DNA from: a virus
Strand: one strand, 5' to 3'
IMG/VR virus record: IMGVR_UViG_3300048110_000435
Span: 1-34,681 of that record
DNA: 34,681 nt
This document shows positions 19,488 to 27,927 of the stretch, in pieces. Every line of letters starts with the position of its first letter. The first letter of the stretch is position 1. Both the position numbers and the translations under genes were made by a program. The notes beneath the pieces are model-generated. The model saw only the letters and a program-made list of their open reading frames with translations, had not been told where the DNA came from and ran no database searches.

Positions 19488-19984
19488 TATAAAACCCAAC
19501 CGGTAAAATTAACGTCTCTTTCAGGATACATTCCGTCATCCTGGTTAGATATATATTCCGGATATAAACTACTATTGTAATTCATATGGTCCATAAATCT
19601 TTGAGTGTAAAACTCAGCAGTCTCCGTAGCGTGACCTGCAAGAGAATTAATTTCTGACTGATCTACAGGTGTTGAATTTTCTGAATTGTGTTTATAAATA
19701 CCACCATTTGATATTTGATAAGCCGCATAAGGTATATAAGCCGCTTGAGTATACCAAACAAGCATTGGTTTAATGTAATCATCAACCAGGGTTTTGTAAT
19801 CACCTGTTAAGGCATTTGCTATAATGTCAGCCTGTAATTTTTCATATAATTTACTACCTAGATATGTTTGTATTTCAGTGTCCTGAGCCACTTCAATAAA
19901 ATGCACTATCTTATCAGCATCTAAATTTCCGTCAAATATTGACTTCCTTTTTAATTCCTTTAATGTTATAAATAAAGCCTTCAT
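19487..19984 (-). CDS. Head-tail adaptor-like protein (DUF6712 type)
   Basis: 165 aa, all-helical. It carries TYLGSKLYEKLQADIIANAL, then LVDDYIKPMLVWYTQAAYIP and a C-terminal TAEFYTQRFMDHMNYNSSLY. This matches the helical adaptor of Bacteroidota phages (DUF6712) that docks beneath the portal. Placement directly after the portal gene supports this. Confidence 0.75.
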   Translation of the reverse strand: MKALFITLKELKRKSIFDGNLDADKIVHFIEVAQDTEIQTYLGSKLYEKLQADIIANALTGDYKTLVDDYIKPMLVWYTQAAYIPYAAYQISNGGIYKHNSENSTPVDQSEINSLAGHATETAEFYTQRFMDHMNYNSSLYPEYISNQDDGMYPERDVNFTGWVL

Positions 19985-19986
19985 AT

Positions 19987-21273
19987 TTATTCTTCTTCTT
20001 TAGGTTCTTCTAATTCAAAATCAACCTCTATATCTAATAACTCTTCGTCATCTATCACTTCTTCCTTATCTGAAGATAACTTTTCACCTGTTTCTTCTTC
20101 TCTTTTAATCTTAGTAGATATATTATCTAACTCAGTAAACTCTATAGGTTGTAAAGTAGTAAAGTATAAGTCAAGCATTATTCCATTGAACGATAACAAT
20201 TCTTTGAAAGCATCTAATAGTAATGTTTGAAATGGTCTAATAACAATATTATCCATAAGGATGGATGCTGTTCTTAATTCTTCTGCGTTATTACCAAATC
20301 CTGTATTATCTTTAATACCTAATAAAATAGGTGATACAACACCGTGACCTATCATAATCTTTTCTCTACTCTCCTTGGCTAAAAAATCATATTGGGCGTG
20401 AGCATCCGGTAAATGCATAGGCTCTACACCTGCTTGACTTTCAGAGCTCTCGTTGAATGCAAGAATAAACCTACCTGCATTTGAAGACCCACTGAATTTA
20501 TCATATATCTTTCTCTCTATAAGTTCCTGGATTTCATCTGTAGGAACACCATTGTTAAAATTCAATAATAGAGAAGGCTGTAAACCATTTTTAATATTAC
20601 TTATATGATAGTTAGACACCTCTTCTTCTAGAGAACAATACTGTAAACATCCTTGATAATCAACAGGACTATAATAATAGAACCCTGCCCTATATGGTTT
20701 AATGCAGTAAATCTCAATCTTCTCAGACCTAGTTCCATTTCTAAAAGAAGGTATCCTTTTAGGTTTATCTGATGGTTTTATATTGGCCCAATCTGGATGA
20801 TAATAATACCCTTTAACTTTACCATCTTTAGCTTTCTCTGCTCTTAATGTTTCGGTAGGGAAATGATGAAGGCCTGATATCTGTTTTTTACCTGCCTTAT
20901 AAACAACCTGTATTGTAGCCTGACCTAGCATTTTTAAATCATTAACCACTCTTTTAATATCATTCGGTCTTAATAAGGACTGCATCTTACCAAACATCTC
21001 AGGTTTTTCAGTAGAGTCTGTTGCGTTTAATCCTCTACCATAAATCATATCAACAATACCATTGATACATCTTGAGTTTGTTGGACTACCTAAATATCTT
21101 TCTATAAGCTCATAGAAGTAATTATTGTCATCTCCATATTCAACCCATTCCCTTCTAGCATTCTCTTTTACTTTAGGTATTTCGTATCCAGATAAATTTA
21201 CAACCCTCATACTAGGATCAACCTTTTTAGGTATTTGAATGTTTCTATTAGCTTTAATGTTTTTTCGACTCAT
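19987..21273 (-). CDS. Portal protein
   Basis: 428 aa. Portal-like features: WVEYGDDNNYFYELIERYLG near residue 45, LGQATIQVVYKAGKKQISGL, a clip/wing region with KIYDKFSGSSNAGRFILAF, and a helical stem around SPILLGIKDNTGFGNNAEEL. The C-terminal 50 residues are very acidic (EEVIDDEELLDIEVDFELEE). It forms the dodecameric DNA gate and docks terminase. It overlaps the preceding gene's stop as ATGA. Confidence 0.85.
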   Translation of the reverse strand: MSRKNIKANRNIQIPKKVDPSMRVVNLSGYEIPKVKENARREWVEYGDDNNYFYELIERYLGSPTNSRCINGIVDMIYGRGLNATDSTEKPEMFGKMQSLLRPNDIKRVVNDLKMLGQATIQVVYKAGKKQISGLHHFPTETLRAEKAKDGKVKGYYYHPDWANIKPSDKPKRIPSFRNGTRSEKIEIYCIKPYRAGFYYYSPVDYQGCLQYCSLEEEVSNYHISNIKNGLQPSLLLNFNNGVPTDEIQELIERKIYDKFSGSSNAGRFILAFNESSESQAGVEPMHLPDAHAQYDFLAKESREKIMIGHGVVSPILLGIKDNTGFGNNAEELRTASILMDNIVIRPFQTLLLDAFKELLSFNGIMLDLYFTTLQPIEFTELDNISTKIKREEETGEKLSSDKEEVIDDEELLDIEVDFELEEPKEEE

Positions 21274-21626
21274 ATTATCATATATTGTTGCTCTTGCGTA
21301 TCAGCATCATAATTATTGTATTCGCTAGTATTAAGTGTATGCGATATTGTTGTATCTGTTTTTGCAGTTGCATAAACTTTATCTCTATAAAGTAATGTAG
21401 AACCTTGTTTTACTTCTATAGAATAAGAAGTGTCTTCAGCTAAAATACTAAACGTACAAGGTATATCTAAAAAGTTACCATTTACAGTTGAAGTTAAACT
21501 AGTCAGTGTCTCATTCTTTTTTGTACCGTCTTCAATAATCTTTAAGGTTAAATCACTAGCGGCAGTGTATGCCCTAGGTATTATGCTTAAAGTTTGAGAG
21601 TCTGTACTTGGTAAAAGTCTTATCAT
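21270..21626 (-). CDS. Beta-rich virion-module protein, 118 aa
   Basis: Starts MIRLLPSTDSQTLSIIPRAY. The pattern of short strands (LTLKIIEDGTKK, DTSYSIEVKQGSTLLYRDKV) suggests one immunoglobulin-like domain. Lies between the tail-tube-like gene and the portal, downstream of the terminator 21661-21690. Could be a head decoration or connector component. Family not named. Confidence 0.65.
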   Translation of the reverse strand: MIRLLPSTDSQTLSIIPRAYTAASDLTLKIIEDGTKKNETLTSLTSTVNGNFLDIPCTFSILAEDTSYSIEVKQGSTLLYRDKVYATAKTDTTISHTLNTSEYNNYDADTQEQQYMII

Positions 21627-21660
21627 ATAATTATAACTAAAATACTTTAGTTTTGTTCAC

Positions 21661-21690
21661 AAAAAAAGGGTAACCGTTAAGCTACCCTTT
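21661..21690 (-). terminator. Intrinsic terminator after tail-tube-like gene
   Basis: Minus strand: AAAGGGTA (21690-21683), loop GCTTAACGGT, TACCCTTT (21672-21665), then T residues. The stem is 8 bp and the loop differs by one base from that of the terminator at 11631-11657. Confidence 0.85.
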
Positions 21691-21711
21691 AATTATCAAA
21701 TAAAACTCAGT

Positions 21712-22260
21712 TTAAGAGTTTGTACCTGGTGTAACTGTTACACTTGCACTACCCATCCCTGCATAGGGGTCAGCTAGAGTTGGTGCATCTACAAAGTTAG
21801 CCGGTTCTCTCTCCATAGCAGTAAGTGTAAGTGTGTAACCACTTAAATCTCCCATAGATGTACCTGTAGCAATAGTTCCTCCTGTTACTTCAGCACCGTG
21901 TTCTAGACCCATAACAAATACATTGCCGTTATAATCTTCAACTGCAATGTGAGGTCTTCCATATGTCAACAACTTGATTTCTTTATGATCCTCTTTACTT
22001 AACTTTCTCAAGGTAAGAGATAGAGTTTGTTCAAAGAAAGCAGTCCCATTTTCTGTACTAGCAGTAATACTTTGTTCAAAGCTGTTAGCACCTTTTAATT
22101 CGTATTTAAAAGCAATAAAAGTTCCTGATAAATCTGTAATCTCATCATTAGTCTTTGTTACAGTACCTAAATCACCAAAATCAGTGAAATATACTGCTCT
22201 TAGACCGCCAACTACATCTTTACAAGGTTCTTTACGCCCTTTAGTTAAATCACAAGCCAT
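21712..22260 (-). CDS. Tail-tube-like structural protein, 182 aa
   Basis: Begins MACDLTKGRKEPCKDVVGGL. The C-terminal half has the tube-like beta pattern HIAVEDYNGNVFVMGLEHGA, then MGDLSGYTLTLTAMEREPAN. It is flanked by intrinsic terminators on both sides (22275-22306 and 21661-21690), consistent with separate, high expression. Assignment is by pattern and context. A capsid-associated protein is the alternative. Confidence 0.6.
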   Translation of the reverse strand: MACDLTKGRKEPCKDVVGGLRAVYFTDFGDLGTVTKTNDEITDLSGTFIAFKYELKGANSFEQSITASTENGTAFFEQTLSLTLRKLSKEDHKEIKLLTYGRPHIAVEDYNGNVFVMGLEHGAEVTGGTIATGTSMGDLSGYTLTLTAMEREPANFVDAPTLADPYAGMGSASVTVTPGTNS

Positions 22261-22274
22261 ATCTTTTTATTATT

Positions 22275-22306
22275 AAAAAAGGGTGAGTAGGCATCTCGGC
22301 TCACCC
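22275..22306 (-). terminator. Intrinsic terminator after major capsid gene
   Basis: Minus strand: GGGTGAG (22306-22300), 12-nt loop, CTCACCC (22287-22281), then six T (22280-22275). It lies 27 bases past the capsid stop and 15 bases before the next start. Confidence 0.9.
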
Positions 22307-22332
22307 ACCCTTTTAAGTTGATTAATTAATTA

Positions 22333-23286
22333 TTAGTTAGCAGAGTTGGTAATACCGTATGTTACGATATCCTCAACAATTCCATATTGCACACCTGCAC
22401 TAAATCTCATTACAACTCTCACATTTTGAGAACCATCAAGATCAGCCATATCAATAACTTTTACTTCATTATGGTCAGAAAGTAATCCTGTACCGAAGAA
22501 AATGTTAGATTTTTCAGCAGCAACTGCTGTGTTATCAGCAAGACCGTTAGCAACAAATAAAGAAACACCATCAAAAGAAAGTGAACCGTTATTCCACCAT
22601 TGAGTCCCTTGTGCGTTTGTACCTGCAGCACCTAGTCCAGAAGCTCCAAATCCACCTAAAGCTCTTACATAGCTTCTCGCAATATTTTGAGAAACATAAA
22701 TGTTTAGGTCTTCGCTACCATAAAGTTTTGAAGGAATTGCATCAACGATGCTACCTAATTTAGTAATAACATTTGAAGATGTTACTGCTCCTGCAGCAAT
22801 CTCTTGTGCAGCAGGTAAACCTGCATCTAATGCTATTTGAGTAGTCAATCCATTAAATTGTCCATTATTAGAAGTAGCACCTGCCCAGATAGACTGTTCT
22901 GTTCTTTGAGCTACTTTTGCTGCCACGTGAGCAATAAGAAAGTCAGAGAATTTAGAAGGCATATTGCTGTGAGCAGAAAAGCCCATAGAAAGAGCTTCCC
23001 AATCAGAGATAAAGTCTTTCTTACATAATTGTAAGTTAACTTGTTGCTCTTCTGGAGCAAGGATTCTTTCAGTTAGTGTAATAGTTGAAGTAGCGTCAAA
23101 ATCACAAGTTGCATCCTTAACGATATCGTCAGTTGCCACTTTTTTGATAACCTCTTTTAACTTTACATTTGGTTTTACAGTTATACCACCATTGGATATA
23201 GTAGAACCTTCAAGTAGAGCAGCAGCGATATATTCACCTGCAAACTCACCTGCGTAAGTAGTAGTAATTGATGTAGTAGTTGCCAT
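22333..23286 (-). CDS. Major capsid protein, HK97-fold type
   Basis: 317 aa. A mobile N-arm is followed by KFSDFLIAHVAAKVAQRTEQ (spine helix), a Gly/Ala loop (GGFGASGLGAAGTNAQGTQW), LFVANGLADN and a C-terminal strand set ending VVMRFSAGVQYGIVEDIVTY. This layout matches small HK97-type capsid proteins of Bacteroidota phages. It is preceded by an acidic scaffold-like gene and followed by a strong terminator. Confidence 0.8.
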   Translation of the reverse strand: MATTTSITTTYAGEFAGEYIAAALLEGSTISNGGITVKPNVKLKEVIKKVATDDIVKDATCDFDATSTITLTERILAPEEQQVNLQLCKKDFISDWEALSMGFSAHSNMPSKFSDFLIAHVAAKVAQRTEQSIWAGATSNNGQFNGLTTQIALDAGLPAAQEIAAGAVTSSNVITKLGSIVDAIPSKLYGSEDLNIYVSQNIARSYVRALGGFGASGLGAAGTNAQGTQWWNNGSLSFDGVSLFVANGLADNTAVAAEKSNIFFGTGLLSDHNEVKVIDMADLDGSQNVRVVMRFSAGVQYGIVEDIVTYGITNSAN

Positions 23287-23306
23287 TTTCTTTGTTTAAT
23301 ATATTA

Positions 23307-23759
23307 TTACTTATTTAATCTTGCTAATACTCTATCAAGAGTGGTTTGCGGTCTGTTTTGAGCATATAAATGCAAATTTTTACTATCTGTTGTATTTTCT
23401 GGGCTATGAGTTAAAGGTTGCTCATCGGCAGAAAGTTCTTGAGGAACTTCTTCTTTAGATTCTTCTTTAGCTTCTAATTGACCCATCATTTTTTCAACCA
23501 TAGCCCTAACTTCTGCTAGTTCTTCTTTGGTTGCATAAGACATCTCAGCTTCTTGAGCCTCAACCTCTTCAGAAGCCTCTCCTTCAGGAGCCTCTTCTAA
23601 TTGCACTTCCTCTTTAACTTCTTCGGTGTTAGACTCAAGCTGTACCTCTTCCTGTACATCTTCTTGCACTTCTTCTTGTGCAACATTTTGAGTTTCTACC
23701 TCTTCAGTTGAAGACAAAAGCACATCTTTCAGTTTTGAAACGATTTCACTTGCTTTCAT
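23307..23759 (-). CDS. Acidic scaffolding-like protein, 150 aa
   Basis: The first two-thirds is a highly acidic, repetitive low-complexity helix with recurring EEVQ units (QEEVQEDVQEEVQLES, KEEVQLEEAPEGEASEEV). A short ordered C-terminus follows (NRPQTTLDRVLARLNK). Its size, acidity and position directly before the capsid gene fit a capsid assembly scaffold. The basic C-terminal helix would bind capsid. Not proven. Confidence 0.65.
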   Translation of the reverse strand: MKASEIVSKLKDVLLSSTEEVETQNVAQEEVQEDVQEEVQLESNTEEVKEEVQLEEAPEGEASEEVEAQEAEMSYATKEELAEVRAMVEKMMGQLEAKEESKEEVPQELSADEQPLTHSPENTTDSKNLHLYAQNRPQTTLDRVLARLNK

Positions 23760-23809
23760 AAAATTGGTATTTATAATTATTACTGATTAATATTGTAACT
23801 GTTGTATTT

Positions 23810-24277
23810 TTAAGCCTTCTTCTGGATAATAAACCATTCTGTTCCATCTGACCATATTTGAATACCCTCATACTCTTTATTTATCTCATAATAAGATGCT
23901 GAGCCATCAATTGTTTGACTTCCGGAAGGAGTTAAGTGTACTCTAGTATTTGTAGTAAAGGTTGTGTCAGATATAAACCTAATAACTCTATGTTGGTTAT
24001 TTGTAGCGGTTGCATCTGGTAGTGTAAAAACTGCAGTCCCATTAGAACCTGTCCAAGACAACTTTATTATTTCAGAACTTGCATATGCTGAGTCACCAAG
24101 ATTAATTGGTGTCGAGGCCTGTGCTGTTATATTTGTCGCAGTTAAGTAATTTACAATCTCCTTTTGAATATCTGAAAATTGAATCTTCTTTGTTGTTCCA
24201 CTCTGTACAATAGGAAAAACATCTGTTGTATTTAAGTCTGTTGTTGATGTTAACTCGCTTATCTTTTTATCTGCCAT
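23810..24277 (-). CDS. Fibre-like virion protein, 155 aa
   Basis: The N-terminus MADKKISELTSTTDLNTTDV, then FPIVQSGTTKKIQFSDIQ, is the attachment motif of head or tail fibres. The C-terminal part is a beta domain with GSASYYEINKEYEGIQIWS. It lies between the protease and scaffold genes, which hints at a head decoration fibre. Confidence 0.75.
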   Translation of the reverse strand: MADKKISELTSTTDLNTTDVFPIVQSGTTKKIQFSDIQKEIVNYLTATNITAQASTPINLGDSAYASSEIIKLSWTGSNGTAVFTLPDATATNNQHRVIRFISDTTFTTNTRVHLTPSGSQTIDGSASYYEINKEYEGIQIWSDGTEWFIIQKKA

Positions 24278-24492
24278 TATTGATATAATTTATGTGTGTT
24301 TTCTTGCATTAATATATTTCCATCTTCAGTATATAAGTGAAACAAATATCTAGTAATACTTCCTACTCCTTGAGCTCTTAAAGAACCATTACAACATTTA
24401 CTAGAATACGTTCTACCATCCTTGCAGAGACATCCTCTTCTACTACCTTTAGGTGAAGAGTAACTTGGTGTTTCTTTCATTCTATCTCTCAT
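24277..24492 (-). CDS. Cys-rich small protein with AQG motif, 71 aa
   Basis: Carries GCLCKDGRTYSSKCCNGSLR, then AQGVGSITRYLFHLYTEDGN. The C-x-C plus CC grouping suggests one metal site. Such small proteins occur in Bacteroidota phages and elements; function is not known to me. The ATG at 24492 overlaps the protease stop as ATGA; M5 is an alternative start. Confidence 0.7.
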   Translation of the reverse strand: MRDRMKETPSYSSPKGSRRGCLCKDGRTYSSKCCNGSLRAQGVGSITRYLFHLYTEDGNILMQENTHKLYQ

Positions 24493-25508
24493 TGTTTAGG
24501 TACGCAATTAGGCACTTTCCTGCCGTTCTTATTCTTAAATCCTACCATTTCATATCCTTCTTGACAAGGATTTACATCCTCTAACTCCTCTAAACCTTTT
24601 AGTTTAGATTTTGTCCAATTAAGCATACTTTTACCTCCCCACAACAAATAACTTATTGTACCACAAGCCTCAGGCTTACTAGGGTTATAATATTCAGCAG
24701 CTCTACTTAAGTAAGAGTATATGCGTTTAAGAGTTGGTAATGTAAATTTCTCTTTTCTCTCTAATTGTCTGGCTCTAGTTTTCCCCACTAAAGTTGCACA
24801 CTTATTACCTAATTCTTTATTCCTTTTTATACCTAATTTAGCATTATTAGATGCAGATTCTGGGTATCCACCATAAGATTCTAACTCTACGTCTTCAGAT
24901 AATAATTCAATTGCCTCTAGTAAGTCATATTCGGCATTTAATTCATCTAAACACTCTGAACAGAAAGACTCTGATATAGATTCTTTAGGTCCATCCATTT
25001 TATCAGCAAAATAACCTTCAATAGAAAATCCTTTTATCTCTCCGGCCTTTACTTGATTCCATATTTCATCATTATTAACCTTCATAGATACCATCCAGGT
25101 TCCTATAGGTAAGTCAAAGTCATATTTTCTAGATTTATCTCTTTTTTCGTCTTCTATAATCCAGGATTCAACCACAGACATACCTTCCAACTCAATATTA
25201 TGTTCTAGTGTGCTATTATTCTGATTACCATTCATTAAAAACAATTCAGAAGCCTTCCTTACGGTCTCTTCAGAGAAAAAGATGTAATAATCCTCTTCTT
25301 CACCACTTCTAAATATCTTTTTATTAGGAATAAGGGCCGCACCCATTAAAATCCTTTTTTCTTTATCTACTTCAGCTAATTTTATCTCTTTATGCTCTTT
25401 TAGAGCTACAAAGTCTTCTTCAATAGCAGGATTTTCAACAACAGAGATAGCTTCTATTCCACTAAACTCGTTTTCTTCGTCTATGATAAGTTCTATAATA
25501 CGTTCCAT
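24489..25508 (-). CDS. XkdF-like prohead protease with fused C-terminal domains
   Basis: 339 aa. N-terminal protease-like domain (1-180): NSTLEHNIELEG with H103, VVESW with E115, and KGFSIEGYF with S162, matching the XkdF-type serine protease layout. Residues about 211-300 form a distinct helical domain (SYGGYPESASNNAKLGIKRN to YLLWGG). A short Cys/Gly module at about 315-339 ends GRKVPNCVPKQ. It probably trims capsid and scaffold during maturation. The middle domain is one I associate with separate or fused phage head proteins. Confidence 0.75.
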   Translation of the reverse strand: MERIIELIIDEENEFSGIEAISVVENPAIEEDFVALKEHKEIKLAEVDKEKRILMGAALIPNKKIFRSGEEEDYYIFFSEETVRKASELFLMNGNQNNSTLEHNIELEGMSVVESWIIEDEKRDKSRKYDFDLPIGTWMVSMKVNNDEIWNQVKAGEIKGFSIEGYFADKMDGPKESISESFCSECLDELNAEYDLLEAIELLSEDVELESYGGYPESASNNAKLGIKRNKELGNKCATLVGKTRARQLERKEKFTLPTLKRIYSYLSRAAEYYNPSKPEACGTISYLLWGGKSMLNWTKSKLKGLEELEDVNPCQEGYEMVGFKNKNGRKVPNCVPKQ

Positions 25509-25544
25509 ATATAATTAACTATTTTGATTCTATTCGTTATATAT

Positions 25545-27791
25545 TTACCCTAATGTTCTAGTTACATCAATATTTCTATCAAGTTCATTAGCATCTTTAA
25601 TATCTTTATGCACTACAAATGCTCTTAATGGTTGTGTTTGTTGCTCACTAACAGATTGTGCTAATTGAGATTCAGGAGATGCACCTACTACGTTGAAGTC
25701 TGGTGCCTCTACAGAAGAACCTCCTCCTGCACCACCAATACTTCCGCCAGAAGGACCACCTAATGATGCTATTTGTGATTTAGCTTTTTTTCTTGCAGCA
25801 AAAATAGAAGCTAAAAGACCACCAATTGTTATGGCATATGCAGCTAAACCTGCTGCCCCACCTTGAGAAACAAAAGTACCTATAGACATCTTAGCCTTCC
25901 CTGCCTGAACGGCAGCCTCAGTACCTATATCAGATAAAGCAACGTCTAATTTAAATGCATTTTCTGCTAAAACGGCCTTTGCCTTCATTACTTGTTCAGC
26001 TATAAGCATTGATTGTTTTATTGTAAACAATTCCCTCTCTAGTCTTATCTTATTTTTCTGTGCTTGTAATTCTCTTCTTTGTATGTCTTCAATTCTCTTC
26101 TTTTGAGCCTCTCCTGTTAATGTCTCTGAATTCAATACATAATCTCTTTCTCTTTTCAATGCTTCTATTCTAGCATCAGTATAAGAAGTAAATACATTAC
26201 TTAATTGAGAGAAAGCTCCTTGAGTTGCTTTTATTATTTCATTTATCCTTTTAGCTTCTTCATCTATAAATTTAACACCTCTTTCTACCTGCTTTTGAGA
26301 CAGCTTCTCTCTTAATGTATCTATTTTTTCCTCAATACCTATAGTAGATTCACCCGCTATTATCTTCTCTTCAATTTGTTGTTCTAACTCCTGTATTATT
26401 ATTTCAGTCTTCAGCTTCTCTAATTCTATATCTGCATCAAATCTTTGCTTGTTAGTTAGTGCTAAAAACGAGTTAAATTCAGCCGCAGATTTCTTTCTTA
26501 TATTTAATTGATCTTCTTGCATAGCTGCAGCCTTAGACAAGTCCTCAATATTCATTTGAGTTATTACACTATCCCTTTCTCGTCTTAACTGAATTATATA
26601 ATCAACCAAAGACTTTTCAGAATCAGCAATCTCTTTGTTAACTTTCTTTTGAGCTGCTGCTTTTAATTTTTCGTCTTTAATTAAATCAACCCTTCTCTGT
26701 TGAGCCTCTGCAAAATCTTTTTGTTTTAATACAGCTAATCTTCTTATAGTTTCAAATTCATTTTTAACTCGTAATTCATTACTAACTACTAATGATTCAC
26801 TCACCCTGCCACTTGACTGTATAATTTCTTTTTCAAAATCAAGTTGACCTGCTTTAAATGCCTTAGTAGATTTTTCACTTCCTTTAGGTATTTCTTTAAA
26901 TAAATCAAAAAGTCTATTTTCTTTTTTAAGCAATTCTTGTATTTCCCTGTTTATAGCACTTAAAGTAAGAAGAGCAGGGTTTTGAATGACAAGTCCTCCT
27001 TTAGTAATGGTTTCTCCTTCTTTTCTTATTTTTTTCTGTATTACAAGGGCTTGTCCTTCCTTTTCGCTTAACTGTTGTCTTACTGATGTATATTCTCGGT
27101 ATGCTTTTATAAGTTTAGATATAATCTCTGGGTCTTTCTGTTGTTCCTTACTTAATCTTTTATATCCATTTTCAAAATCCTTAAATTTTCTATTTAATAT
27201 TTCTACGGTTTCTGATAAATTAAGATAACCATCACCAAAAGTATCTAAAATAGCTAGAGATTGTTCTAAAGCACTTATCTTAGAATTTAATGATTCTAAA
27301 GCATCAGCTTGTTCTTTAATGGCTTTGGTTGTTCTTCTTGCTGCTGCAGCCGCCTCCTGTTCTTTTATTTCAAAACCTTCTATAAGTGCAATAACGGTTT
27401 GAAAAGCTAGTATTAAACCTAACGGACCCATAACAGCACTCCATAATTTTGATAAACCTTTGGCTAAACCTCCACTAGTAACTGTAAGTGTAATAAACAA
27501 TGTTGACAACTGAGATATGTTGTTTGCCATACCTCTAATACCGTAGTTAGAGTCTGATATAGTACGACCTAATTCAACAATGGTTGCTCCTGCAAGACCT
27601 GTCTTATCAATCATATTTTGATTGGTCTTGGTTACCTGGTTCATAGCAACACTTTGGTCAATTATAGATTTATTAACCTTTTTGACTGCACTATCTAAAT
27701 TGACAAAGCCTTTAGTTAAATTATCTACCTTGACCTTACCCTTGTCATTTACCTCTACGGTAAATATTATCTTTTTATTTTTATCAGCCAT
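25545..27791 (-). CDS. Tail tape measure protein
   Basis: 748 aa, mostly helical. Hydrophobic segments lie near residues 90-135 (STLFITLTVTSGGLAKGLSK, GPLGLILAFQTVIALIEG) and 640-665 (GLAAYAITIGGLLASIFAAR). A long charged coiled coil runs between, and a Gly/Ser hinge near 680 precedes a short end domain. This is the standard tape-measure layout. By the usual rule of about 1.5 A per residue it predicts a tail of roughly 110 nm. Confidence 0.85.
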   Translation of the reverse strand: MADKNKKIIFTVEVNDKGKVKVDNLTKGFVNLDSAVKKVNKSIIDQSVAMNQVTKTNQNMIDKTGLAGATIVELGRTISDSNYGIRGMANNISQLSTLFITLTVTSGGLAKGLSKLWSAVMGPLGLILAFQTVIALIEGFEIKEQEAAAAARRTTKAIKEQADALESLNSKISALEQSLAILDTFGDGYLNLSETVEILNRKFKDFENGYKRLSKEQQKDPEIISKLIKAYREYTSVRQQLSEKEGQALVIQKKIRKEGETITKGGLVIQNPALLTLSAINREIQELLKKENRLFDLFKEIPKGSEKSTKAFKAGQLDFEKEIIQSSGRVSESLVVSNELRVKNEFETIRRLAVLKQKDFAEAQQRRVDLIKDEKLKAAAQKKVNKEIADSEKSLVDYIIQLRRERDSVITQMNIEDLSKAAAMQEDQLNIRKKSAAEFNSFLALTNKQRFDADIELEKLKTEIIIQELEQQIEEKIIAGESTIGIEEKIDTLREKLSQKQVERGVKFIDEEAKRINEIIKATQGAFSQLSNVFTSYTDARIEALKRERDYVLNSETLTGEAQKKRIEDIQRRELQAQKNKIRLERELFTIKQSMLIAEQVMKAKAVLAENAFKLDVALSDIGTEAAVQAGKAKMSIGTFVSQGGAAGLAAYAITIGGLLASIFAARKKAKSQIASLGGPSGGSIGGAGGGSSVEAPDFNVVGASPESQLAQSVSEQQTQPLRAFVVHKDIKDANELDRNIDVTRTLG

Positions 27792-27927
27792 TACTTCTTC
27801 TCTTTACGGATTCTTTTAGTTCTTTTATAGTTACAGGAGCTTTGTATTTACCTTTAGCGATATCAATAATAGGATCAACACCGTAAAAATCATCTGCCTT
27901 TAATAAGTCTACTATCTCTTTTATCAT
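27784..27927 (-). CDS. Small protein, 47 aa, before the tape measure gene
   Basis: Starts MIKEIVDLLKADDFYGVDPI and ends VKRRSNG. Acidic helical N-terminus, basic end. The ATG overlaps the preceding stop as ATGA, and the end overlaps the tape measure start by 8 bases. Possibly a small tail assembly component. Family not recognised. Confidence 0.7.
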   Translation of the reverse strand: MIKEIVDLLKADDFYGVDPIIDIAKGKYKAPVTIKELKESVKRRSNG

